A stretch of 64,000 nt of DNA, from the NCBI GenBank assembly GCA_914767715.1, contig OU612074.1, forward strand, positions 10,636,062-10,700,061, in the 5' to 3' direction. Within the stretch, counting starts at the first letter, position 1. Each line of letters begins with the position of its first letter. The position numbers and the translations under genes are program-made. This document shows, one piece after another, positions 12,493 to 23,139 of this stretch. Origin of the DNA: Membranipora membranacea (taxonomy: Eukaryota; Bryozoa; Gymnolaemata; Cheilostomatida; Membraniporidae). The notes beneath the pieces were generated by a model. That model was given only the letters and a program-made list of their open reading frames with translations, was not told the DNA's origin and made no database searches.

Positions 12493-14389
12493 TCAGTTAG
12501 CTAGCGCCTCTGATTCTTCTGTCTGTGGTGTCTGGAATTATAAATAATACAAACATTCATGATTTTGCACTACTCATCATACTGCAAGGTATATGGTGAT
12601 TGGTGTTGGGCTCATTCATAGAGGAAAAAGTGATGTTTATATAATTGCTACAGGATATTTACTGGCCACATCAAGCAATCCAAACAATAGAAGTTTAGCA
12701 TTGGATTATAAAGAATAAAATAAGGGTCTTGGTGAAGGTCATTCCTTAGAATGATTACAAAATAAATGATAGAACTTTACCTGCATATCTGGGTTACTGC
12801 CTTCCACTCTACCCTGATGATATGGTCCTCCTCTACCATGCATTGAACGACATCTGCAGCTACCCCTGCGTCCACCTTGAGGTCTGCCAGTATTCCCATC
12901 TTCTCTAGGTCTAGCTTCACCTCCGTTGGGCCCATGGGTTCTTGTAGTATTGAATCTTTGCCAATCTCCCACTGGTCGCATACCATCTCTGATTGGTTCA
13001 AGTCCCTCGCCGAGCTCTACATTGCCTTCTCTGTCTCCATTTGGTCTGTGGGATCTTGTACCATTCCCTCTTCGCCCATGTCCCATGACTCTCATGCATC
13101 TCCTTCTTAATGCCATGAGTTCACCTTCCTGCATATCACCCTCACCGTTTAGGCGCAAGGGTCTTGTTCCATTTCCTCTTGAGTGGAAGGGTCTTGTACC
13201 ATTTCCTCTCGAATGGAAGGGTTTTGTACCATTTCCCTTTGGTCCATGACTATTTGGTCGCATACCCTCTCCTCTTGGCCCCATTCCTTCACCGTTCAGC
13301 ATGTATTCCTCTCTATTGTGGCTTGTGCTATTTCCTCTCGGTCCATGTCCCATACGATGCATGCCATCTCTTCTTGTTCCCATTCCTTCACCAGCTTCAA
13401 TATTTTCTCCTCCATCTTTGCTTGGTCCATGGCTTCTGGTACCATTTTTCATGGGGCCATGTCCCATGATTCGCATACATCTTCTCCTTAGTCCCATCCA
13501 TTCACCTTCTGTCATATCTCCATCGCCAAAACTTTTTGTACCATTTCCTCTTGCCTCATGTCCCATCAGTCTCTGTTCCCTTCTTGATTCCATATCTTCA
13601 CTGCCTCTTCGCCCAAAAGGTCTTGTACCATTTCCTCTTGCCTCATGTCCCATCAGTCTCTGCTCCCTTCTAGACTCAATATCTTCACTTCCTCTTTGAC
13701 CAAAAGGCCTTCGGCCTGGCCCACACCTACAGCGTCCTTCAAGTTCTCCTTCACCTCTCACTCTCTCAGGACCCACCATTATTTGGTCTCCATCAAGTTG
13801 AACTGCAGCTTTTTCGCTTCCTGTATGGTCATCATGTGATTCCAGTTGAGCTACGGTCAGACCTAAAAAATAAATATTTCTCAGTTCAGTATTATAATAA
13901 AATGAGTTACCTATATGCACCTACCTAGTTAAATCCAGCAATGTTGAAAAATGTTGTTGAATGCCAGTAATTACAGATGTTACTGATTGATTCAAGTTTT
14001 AGGTATCATTCTAGAATTCTAATTCAGAAACTGCTATGTGGTTTATTAAAAGCAAGTTTCTATATACTATGATTAAAATAGCACATTCTTAGTACCTTCA
14101 CATCCGAACTTTGAGTGAGAATGAGTTGAAACTTGGCCATATGTTGTAAATGAACATTTTTAAATTAAACAGAGAATTGATACCAAAAACCTGATTCCTC
14201 CACAATCACTTTAGATGATAATTCGGGCAGAGTCATCAGTGATTACTGGCATTAAACAACTATGATTCCTTCACGATCATTTAAATATAAAGGTAGTTTA
14301 TACAAGCTAAGTTATGCTGTTTCTAATAAAACAATATCAAACTCACCACTGACGACAGCCAAGAACAGGAACACTATCAGCTTATTCAT
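12493..14389 (-). CDS. Family gene 2: secreted Gly/Arg-rich six-cysteine repeat glycoprotein
   Basis: Coding exons on minus: 14389-14347 (MNKLIVFLFLAVVS plus one base), 13862-12781, and 12531-12493 (TPQTEESEALAN, stop TGA), joined by consensus donors and acceptors for 387 aa. The mature chain likely starts near LTVAQLESHDD. Order: CRCGPGRR, two 29-residue GNGT repeats, module a (LRRRCMRIMGHG), two HSRGNGTRPF repeats, module b (LRRRCMRVMGHG), then CRCRSMHGRGGPY. I count 9 sequons, including NTT in RFNTTRTH. No internal stop or frameshift is visible. Minus-strand AATAAA is at 12369-12364. It best represents the long form of the family in a complete state. Secretion is well supported; molecular function is unknown. 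Confidence 0.9.
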
Positions 14390-14585
14390 TACTTGTATCT
14401 TCTTTTATCTGTAATGCAGAAAGAACAAACTTGTTAGCCTAAATATAAAACAACTAACACCATGCAATAGATTAATGAGCCATCATAATTGAATGCCATA
14501 ATCAGAACTTTGATGAACTGAAGAAATAAGTCTGTCATGAAAAAAATCACTCCAAATGAAGGAGTTGAAAAGAGCTTATGTTAGA

Positions 14586-14714
14586 ACTCACCTGTGTTTC
14601 TTTTTTAAGTTGGAATAGATCTCAGTTCTCAAAACAAGTGTGATTGTATTCTGAGATCTGTGCCTTTTTATTGGAGCCGGTTACCATGGCCACGCTAATT
14701 CCTAGTTACCATGG
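14586..14714 (-). promoter_or_regulatory. Gene 2 promoter and noncoding exon 1
   Basis: On minus: paired GTTACCATGG motifs at 14705-14714 and 14680-14689, 25 bp apart; AATAAAAAG TATA-like box at 14664-14674; noncoding exon ending at 14592 with donor GTGAGT. Acceptor TTACAG is just before 14408, 19 bases ahead of the ATG. The distal GATGACGTGTGTATGA block is at about 14810-14836. Confidence 0.6.
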
Positions 14715-16422
14715 AGAGCCTGTTGTTAGGCTCAGAAAGAGTTTGCAGTTTTAGTGTAGACAAAAATCTATTTACATATTTTCTGGATTAACAGTTCACT
14801 ATAAGCAATTGATGTCTTTGAGATGACGTGTGTATGAAATATTATCGGCAACATCAATTAGCTATATGCCATGAATGGGATTAGACAATGTTCTTCTCAC
14901 TGACTATGTTTGCAAGGATTTCGATTCACATAAAATCCTGGAGCATACGTCATTATTGATACTGAATATACAATTGACCTCAAAATTGCTACCTAGATTT
15001 TTGCGTCGTTTTCACTTGGACATAGCATATATCAAATCTGGAAGTTAGCATCCTAATCCATTTTCAAATAATTACCCTGCGACTATTTAGGGTCAATAAA
15101 TTGAAATTTTTTTTCAAGTTATTTTGGTTTTATAAAGGGTTTGTCAGTTGGGAGCTGCCTTAGCCCAATGGATAATGGATGTGAGAGATTCCTGTGACAT
15201 TCCATGGTTGCGGTAAAGTCGGGAAGAACTTTAGGCCACTATCACTCCATGCTCCCAAGAGTCCATGGAACAAGTAACCAGCATGTTTCAAGCCAACTAC
15301 ACAAGGCCCTCTGATAAAAAGGTCCATGAATCGACTCACAGGGTAGAAACCAATAGCGAATTACCCTCAATTGTATATACTCAAAATAACATTGAGCATA
15401 AGACCAAGAGTTTACATGTTAAGTCAGGTATTTGTCAAAGCTTTGTAGAGAAAGTTATGTCTTGGGCGATTAATGATTACTGTTAGAGGAGGCACAGCAA
15501 AATTAATTTCATCATGCAACAATATCAGTATCATTTACCAGTGATTTTTTCCAAATCCAGTTTTGAATTTACCTCTTTGATTTGTTTCTACTATATGATA
15601 AATCAATATGTTTCATCGCTGGAAGTGGAAAACAGATTTTTTTTTCTGAGGGAACGTTCTCCCTGTGATGAAACCATTTGAATCACAGGAAGGTCTGACT
15701 TGTCTTTGGGAAAACTGTGTGAATAAAATGATATTTGCAGGTAAGGAACCATCTCATATTTTACTACACAGTTACTACTATACTAAATTCCTGCACTAAA
15801 TTTAATAGAGCATCAAATGGGATAGTGTTGGGGTGCCTACTTTACTCTCTGACCGGTTTTTCACAATATCCATCTCCAGCGGTAAATGTAAGGGAAGCTG
15901 GGTGATGTTGAGCTTCTTTCGCAATTGAGCTGAAGAAATGTAATGTATCTACATACATCAAATCCATATCCATAGCATAGAATATCAAACACCTCCTGCT
16001 GCAAAAGTGCTGAGTCATGGTGGAAAATAACTAAGCTCTTTGAGATAAGCGGTTGTAGATAAATATAGACCAGTAGCGAAACATAATTCAAGATTAACGG
16101 GATTAACAGCTTTATCCTGAAGCTCTATGATAAACACTGACGTAAACTTGAGGTGACAAGGAGACATTATTCTATTCTTGGCTGGGATAAGTACAGTATT
16201 AGTATCCTATTATTGTTCAAATAAAGAACATACTAACAGCAATGAAAGACATAGACAAAGTTAGGTGGCATATGGTTTTATTGTTGCTTCCAGCAATGAG
16301 ACGCCACAATAGCCTATAAGGTAGTTCGCACAAGCCTTTCTTTGTTGAACCTAACTAAGTATAAAAATAGTCCCAAATTCCATTTTCTATGGAGCCGAAT
16401 TCATGAGATTTGTGTACCAGCT

Positions 16423-16912
16423 ATGATTGATTGATTGATTTTATTTCTATCACTAACATGATATATGTTGTGAAAAGGAGGTGTTAAAAAACTGATACCC
16501 ATGATATTAAAAATGATAACAGTATAACATACATGGCTTAAAATAGGAGTGAAAAGTCTCTGAGGCTGGAGTAATTTAACATAAATTATTATACAAGTTT
16601 ATTTAGCTTGAGTGCTGCCTGGTGTAAAAAAGAATCTCTGCCCCGTGTGCTTCGGTATTTAATAGTAAGTCGTCCTGATGGGTACTTTTCAAGAAAGTCA
16701 TTTGGAAAATGTTTGTCGTCATGTATATATTGTAGTAGCAAGGTTTTAGTTTTGGCATCTATTAGATTGTCGATATCCCCAAGATCTTCAACACCTAGTT
16801 TGAGTGCCTCTTTAAAAAAATTTTGAAGTTGCTTTATTATGATTATGATTATGATTATGATTATCCTCCATGGGGAGTAGTTCGTTGATGATATGAGGAT
16901 AAACTCTACCAA
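16423..16912 (-). mobile_element. Non-LTR retrotransposon 3' remnant (LINE, CR1/L2/Jockey-like)
   Basis: A minus-strand frame (16912-16589) ends in a segment of the form YRSTRGRDSFLHQAALKLNK, like the extreme C terminus of LINE reverse transcriptases (Arg-Ser...Ser-Phe...Ala-Ala...Leu-Asn-Leu). A short untranslated tail follows and ends in a (TGAT)n tract at 16423-16440, the kind of 3' microsatellite seen on CR1/L2-like elements. The catalytic region is absent. The Ile run in the frame comes from an ATTATG microsatellite, so only the part below about 16835 is true element. Family assignment is by motif memory. Confidence 0.5.
16836..16864 (+). repeat. ATTATG microsatellite
   Basis: Nearly five perfect copies of ATTATG, bordering the LINE remnant. 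Confidence 0.9.
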
Positions 16913-17557
16913 TGTGATTTGACCTACAAATATGAAGCTGAAAGCTCAATAACCAAACATTGATGCATTATTATTAGATCCGTTACCAGACAGGCTGATA
17001 CTGAAGTTAAAGTTTGTTTATTGCCTATTTCTAATATCCATCCGTGATATGTTGATTTACAGCATCAAAATTACGGCTCAGAAGTAGAAAAATCTGAGCT
17101 CTATTAGTTCAAAAATCGCGTATAAAATTCAAAACAAAAATTTTATCTCTTGGTGGTTCTACGCTCAGGTTGAGGGTAGTTATCTATCATCGCTCAACAA
17201 GCAGATTTTCCATTTGTTTAGGGGATGGTGATCGTTGTTGGCTTTTTTGGTGAAGCATTCACTGCAAGAGTTGTGCAGAAAAGTTGTGGTTGTTGGCAGT
17301 GGCTGTGTTGTGAGATAATCCTCGAATAATAACAGGTACTTAGTTAGATACATAAATTCGTCCTCTAATAATCAAACATCAATCTGGCAAGTGTTCGATC
17401 CTTCCTATATTTTATTCACTTGACGGTATAATCTTATCTACAATTTTAAAATTAGTCCGTACAAATGGTTTCTATACATTGTTAATTTCCATGATTGTAG
17501 TTTCTAAATTAAGATCAAACAAATTAAAAGACCGGTAGAACAAAAAACTCAACCCTG

Positions 17558-17858
17558 CATGCAGGATTTAAACTTCTCAATCTGAGAGTTGCAGGTTCGA
17601 ATCCCGGTCGCTACCCATTCTGCTGAAGGAGGTGAGCTCTCCGATCAATGGCCTAGCTTGTCCACCCTTACATTATACAAGGGTGTGCTAATCAGATGAG
17701 TCGTATCATGTATCATCGATCTTGTGTTTCATGTATCTTATGTATCTTGTATCATGTATCATCGATCTTATATGTATCTATAAATGTAACATTATATTCA
17801 TGTAAAGATTGCTGGAGAGCATCTAAATAAAAAAGTGATTACAGTGATTACTTTACGT
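17558..17858 (+). mobile_element. tRNA-derived SINE (family B), copy 1, 5' end worn
   Basis: Contains AACTTCTCAATCTGAGAGTT, a B-box GGTTCGAATCC and the body CATTCTGCTGAAGGAGGTGA. Runs of ATGTATC and a tail TAAATAAAAAAGTGATTAC follow. The same order recurs at 21917-22180. The A-box region is degraded here. Confidence 0.7.
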
Positions 17859-17954
17859 CTGATAAAATCATGGTGCACAAACCACATGGAGTTAACTCCA
17901 TGAAAAAACGGTATTTGTGATTATTATTATACTGTGTTAGTTTTACCTTAGAAA

Positions 17955-18020
17955 GACAGGTGCAGACTACCTAAGAGCCTGTCGATGCATCAATAGGCTC
18001 TGAGGTAGTCTGCACCTGTC
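17955..18020. repeat. Near-perfect inverted repeat (26 bp arms, 14 bp loop)
   Basis: Arms 17955-17980 and 17995-18020, starting GACAGGTGCAGACTACCT and ending with its complement, with one mismatch. The loop contains GATGCATC. One arm resembles a stretch (GTGCAGACTACCTCAGAG) found singly in each unit of the right-hand array near 35808, 46501 and 57404. A DNA cruciform or an RNA hairpin could form; no gene is attached to it. Confidence 0.85.
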
Positions 18021-19195
18021 ACACAAAGTTCTAAGTGGTATTTAGGAAAACAAAAAAAACAATGATATTTCCAGGGAAGAGACTAGGGTAGGTTAGGTTT
18101 TACAATACAGATAAAATTATAAAGCCTAGTGTTTTTTTTAAAGCATCAAATGGGAAAGTTTTGTGGTGTTTATTTTAAAGTGTCAACGGTCTATTTTCAA
18201 GCAGCAGAAGCTGTGTGATTCGAACTTTATTCAAGCCTAAAGTAACATAGCTGAAGAATAGCGATGCATCGACATCAAAGCTGCTGTACAAATGCTGAAT
18301 CATGATGGACCAGGACTGAGATCTAGGATACACGACTGCAGATAATTATAGAACAGGTAAAAGACATTTATATCAGAATTAACCGGCTTATCAGCTTTAC
18401 TCTGACGCTCAAGATGAAAATTGACGTAAGGTTGAGGTGACATGAATACTTTATTCTATTTCTGGCTGGAATAAATACACTAATAATGAGTAAGTACCTA
18501 ATCCTTGTACAAATAGAGGATGTACTAACTGAAATTAAAGTCCAGCTTAAAACTAAAGGTTAAAAAATGGTGGTATGGAGTTGTATTGTCGCATCCAAAA
18601 GTGAAATGCATCGATAGACCACAAATATTTCACATCGATATTTCACAAACATGTCTTACAATACCTGTCGCCAGCGACGTTTTTTAGTGTCCATTCGAAC
18701 TTCATAAATTTTTGTAATGTTTATATCTATGAAATTTCTTTTGCTTTGTTTGACATAATGTATACAGATAACATGGCTGCAATGCTGGGAAAACTGCACA
18801 TATCAATAATTGGTGTTCAAGTTTATCACTAACTTGGATACCGATTGTAAGGGTAAATACATTCTATTATGGAGTTTTAGTAAATCTGCTGAAGTGTTTA
18901 TTTGGAGTTGTCATGAGCTAGCTGTCCTCTCTTCCTACATGGTGCAAAAAAAGTTTACCCATAGTAGCTCACTCATGATTTTGTGACAACCATATTGGAT
19001 GATCTCAGTTTGGACATAGTATCTTAAGTCGATGCTTGAGCACAAACGAAACATGTTCCAATTTGAATACCATTTTATTGATTCCCAGTTTCAAATCAAA
19101 AGGAGTATAATTTGAATAATAACAGTCATGTCAAAAATACATCATATTAAAATTATAAAAATAGTCATTTATAATCTTGGATTGTCAAGCGGTCT

Positions 19196-20122
19196 TTAGT
19201 TGCCTATTGTCTCTGAGTCTTCTGTCTGTGATGTCTGAAATTACAAATAATACAAATGTTGATGTTTTTCTACTACTACTGTTTTAAAATACAATTTTAC
19301 CTGCAATATATCAGGATTACTGCCTTCCACTCTACCCTCACGATATGGTCCTCCTCGACCATGCATTGATCGACATCTGCAGCCCCCCCCCCATGGCCTC
19401 GTCGAGATCCATCAAATTCACCATCTTCTCTAGGTCCACCTTCACCTCCGTTTGGCCAATGGGTTCTTGTACCATTGAATCTTTGCAAATCTCCCACTGG
19501 TTGCCTACCATCTCTGATTGGGTCAAGTCCCTCGCCGAGCTCTACATTACCTTCACTTTCTCATTTTGGTCTGTGGGATCTTGTTCCATTCCCTCTTCGT
19601 CCATGTCCCATAGCTCCCATACACCTTCTTCTTAATGCCATGAATATATCTTCCTGCTTAGCTCCCTCACTGATTAGGTTGAAGGTTTTTGTTCCATTTC
19701 CTCTTGAGTGTAAGGGTTTTGTACCATTTCTCCTTGAATGGAAGGGTTTTGTACCATTTCCTCTTGGTCCTTGACTATTTGGTCGCATGCCCTCACGGCT
19801 TGTCACCACTCCTTCACATTCAGCATGTATTCCTCTCTATTGTGGCTTGTGCTGTTTCCTCTTCCTCTTTGTCCAAAGAGTCTTGTTCCATTTCCGCTTG
19901 CCTCATGTCCCATCAGTCTCTGTTCTCGTCTTGACTCAATATCTTCACTTCCTCTTTGACCAAAGGGTCTTCGACCTGGCCCGCACCTACAGCGTCCTCC
20001 ACGCTCTCCTTCACCTCTAATTCTCTCTGGACTATCTATTGTTTGCTCTCCATTATGTTGTGATGCAGCTGTATCACTTACTGTACCATCGTTCTGTGAT
20101 TCTAGTTGAGCTATGGTCTGAC
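19196..20122 (-). pseudogene. Family gene 3: pseudogene with several independent lesions
   Basis: Remains of the main exon (20122-19301) and a last exon (19234-19196; TSQTEDSETIGN then TAA). The defects are: the main-exon acceptor CAG/GTCTG has become CATGTCAG; the middle of the protein is deleted, joining the first GNGT repeat to RGNSTSHNREEY; one base is missing after EYMLN, shifting the frame; a nonsense codon replaces a Gly in the PKGES segment (TGA at 19560-19562); and a run of nine C at 19384-19392 shifts the CRCRS segment. No leader exon or promoter is present upstream: sequence just after the exon (GTACCTCACAAATGCAATG) jumps to flank that lies beyond the promoter in gene 4 (near 25336). 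The minus-strand AATAAA (19079-19074) survives. It cannot encode a family protein as it stands. Confidence 0.92.
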
Positions 20123-20957
20123 ATGAAAACGAGTTGCTTGATAATTTCATATATGTATAATTATAAAATGGTTCACTTAGGGTACCTCACAAATGCAATG
20201 CAGCCAACATAAATTTCGATCTTCAGCTCTTCAACTACTATTATTGCTGTTTGGTGTTAATCTATCTGGCTTATAACGATGTCATGCGTAAAAGTTCTCC
20301 TGCATACATCACATTGGTAACTTGGTTAAGTGTTACCAGATTAACAATTGACGTCTTAAGTTGACTACATAAGAACTATTATTAGAGAAACAGGCAACAT
20401 GAACTAGTAAAATAATAAATGATAGCCGGTTTCCATTTACCATCGTTGCTATATGATAATATTTTTCTCATTGGTTATTTACGATAATATTCTTTAAACA
20501 AAGCATGTTCCCATGTTAGTGTTCCCTTCCATTATAGCAGTTATACTTTCAAACTGTTGTTGCAAATGGAAATAACATGAAATATACCTGGAGAATTTTG
20601 TGTTTGTAAAATGAACATGAAAATGAACGACTGGTTGATGGGTTGGATATTTCAGAGAAAATAAATAGTTATTTGGTTTTGGATGATCAAATATAAGTGA
20701 AAATTGTATCAAGATTTACCATTATTATTAAAACCTGACTAGGGCCCATAGAGACAGATCACTTTAAATGACCGTATATAATAAGACCTATCTTTTCAAT
20801 CACCATCGTTGTCGGTTATCCTTTTTTTTTCTTGCTGGGTACACATTCTTCCGGGCATCCTGCTGTGCCAATATCATATTGTAATAGTTGGTGTTGCAAA
20901 TGGATACTAGCCTTTTCCAAAGTGTAAACTACGTATTATGGCTCTAAGGGACTAAAT

Positions 20958-20965
20958 GTGCTTCA
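20958..20965. other. Empty target site matching the MITE insertion upstream of gene 4
   Basis: The uninterrupted sequence ATGTGCTTCATTAGATGG here equals the filled site near 26090-26870 with the element and one GTGCTTCA copy removed. It is a natural pre-insertion allele in a paralogous flank. Confidence 0.85.
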
Positions 20966-21916
20966 TTAGATGGTCAAGATTTATAATTAGAAGCCAATCA
21001 TCAACTTTGAAGCGGAGAGATTCTCCTCTCTAGTGTACAGGTGCTAAGACTCATTGTACTCAGGCCCCACTCTATATCCGCTGGTAACCTGGCTACTCAT
21101 ATTCAAAAAGTAGAGGAGCATGTTTTTACTGCATGCGGGATGCTCTGGTATTTTCTTGTCTCTTTGTCTCTTTCTACAAGGACCTGGCTAGGAGAATTGA
21201 GATGTCCACATGCACAAGATCCTGTTTGATTTTCACTTTTTTGATTTAGTGATTCGCAAAGCTCGGAATTGTAATGCATTGGTTATTACAGGAGCAAATT
21301 ATGGGACCAGTTTTGATTTAGGGGAAGGTTCTGCTTTCGGGAATAGTTAAAATCACTGTGAAATCAAAGTGAAAGTAAAATTCAGGCTATAATTATATAC
21401 ACATGTCCTGATTGAATCACCGATCCTAGATTACTTTTCTTTTTATTTTATCATTATTTATAATTGTAATAAATGAACCAAATGGGATGGCGTTCTGCTG
21501 TTTTTTTTTACTGCTTTACTGTCAAGGAACCAACTAAAGCAGTTGAATAAACAACTGCTTTGAGATTCAAGTTTGAAGCATTTGAACTACATGAATACTA
21601 CAACCTCTAAGTGTGTTTTGACAATAAGTCCTGTCCTCAGTCTACGTACATCGATAGGCAACATTATTTTGTTGGTAATATTCAAAAAGATTACACACAG
21701 TAATTGCTCGGATGCAAAAGAATTTTACCCTATCATCTTGATGCTGTATTTTGAGATAGATTTGCGCTGCTTCCATTTATGTTGCCCTGAAGTCATATAA
21801 AAAAAATTAAATTATATTTGTTGTGAAATTATTAACTATAGTATACGTTCTGCCAAAACAATGTTGAACCAGAATTAACAGCGGCAAGATTAACCACTTC
21901 AGATAATTATAGAATA

Positions 21917-22185
21917 GGCGGGCAGGGTGATGTAGTGGTTAGGATTCGAACTTCTCAATCTGAGATTTGCAGGTTCGAATCCAGGTCGCTACCCATTCTG
22001 CTGAAGGAGGTGAGCTCTCCGATCAATGGCTAAGCTTGCCCACCCTTACATTGTACAGGGGTGCGCTAACTAGATGAGTCATATCATGTATCATCAATCT
22101 TATATGTATCTGTATCTATATCATTATATTCACGTAAAGCTTGCTGGAGAGCAGCTAAATAAAAAGTGATTACTTTTTATAATAT
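21917..22185 (+). mobile_element. tRNA-derived SINE (family B), copy 2, fuller
   Basis: A-box TGATGTAGTGGTTAGG and B-box GGTTCGAATCC at tRNA-like spacing, the body CATTCTGCTGAAGGAGGTGA, then a tail GCTAAATAAAAAGTGATTAC. It interrupts an older dispersed repeat, so it inserted later. It is clearly the same family as 17558-17858. Confidence 0.8.
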
Positions 22186-23139
22186 ACAATAGATATTTCA
22201 GGATTGATGATGGATCATCAGTTTTTCTGGCGCTTAAGATGAATACTGACTCGATTTCTAATCAATTTACAGGCCTTCTTCAAGGCTGCTTCCCTTCTCT
22301 TCGATGATTATATGCACCAGAGAAGCTAGGCACCTAATTTGATTTTGTAATACTAACAAACTGAAAAATATACCTGACCCCTGGCTACATGTTGTAGAGT
22401 TCGGAGATGTACAGATATAGATTATCCATCCGAGTGTAGGCTCTGATTTCCTTTCACATAAAATAACTGCAAAAAGACTTTCATTTTGAGAGTCATTTTT
22501 ACCATTTTTTGTAAAAAGTGTCAGTAGCTAGATATTATTTTCTATAGTTGGTTTCTAATTCACTGAAGTTGTTATATTCCTTAATTGACTTTGAGACGAC
22601 AGCATATATACATATCTGTAAGAGCCTGAAACATACCATCATATTTGGGGGTGTATTTTGAGGTCTTAGATTGTTGATTGTTTTTTTTCCTCCTTCTCAT
22701 TTTTTAGGATAACGGATACAGTGAATATTCTAGCAACCCTGCTAGTATATAATCATAATTGGTATTTGAATTTAGCTTATCATCTCCTAGTAAGCCTCTA
22801 TTATGATTTGTATAGGATAACTGCATTAAAATGGATTAATAAGAATTCTGATGAGAGCTTTTAATTTTGATGGGTGTAAGCCAGAAATTTTGTGGTTTTC
22901 ATCTCTTTTCTACATAGTCACACAATTATATTGCATAATTTATAATCTCAGTGATCATGTTTGACCTATATGAACTGTGTGTGAACAAAACAAAATCCTC
23001 CAGTTTCAATTCCGTTTTATTGATTCCCAGTTTCATATGAAAATAAGTCAACTAAATAATGACCAATATTGCAAAGCGAGATCATATAGTAATAGTGAAC
23101 AAATGAAAGTATTGAAATAAATATAGTCATTCATCATCT

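Larger units (their letters stand above)
14840..19073. other. Intergenic between genes 2 and 3
   Basis: Holds diverged upstream flank (15150-15480, related to sequence upstream of genes 5, 7 and 9), dispersed GACGTAAGGTTGAGGTGACA repeats near 16060-16170 and 18340-18450, a LINE remnant, a SINE and a hairpin, listed separately. The 73-codon frame at 15265-15486 is not conserved in the related flanks and is not called. Confidence 0.5.
20130..23015. other. Intergenic between genes 3 and 4
   Basis: 20190-21560 closely matches 25330-27490 upstream of gene 4, apart from a MITE present only there. A dispersed repeat is split by a SINE: its left part (GATAATTATAGAATA) ends near 21915 and its right part resumes at about 22190. 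22250-23000 is related to the 3' flanks of genes 2 and 5. No coding region is supported. Confidence 0.6.

Noticed and set aside
15265-15486. 73-codon frame in the flank upstream of gene 2
   Set aside because: The related flanks near 33590, 44290 and 55190 do not keep the frame; it overlaps a diverged repeat.
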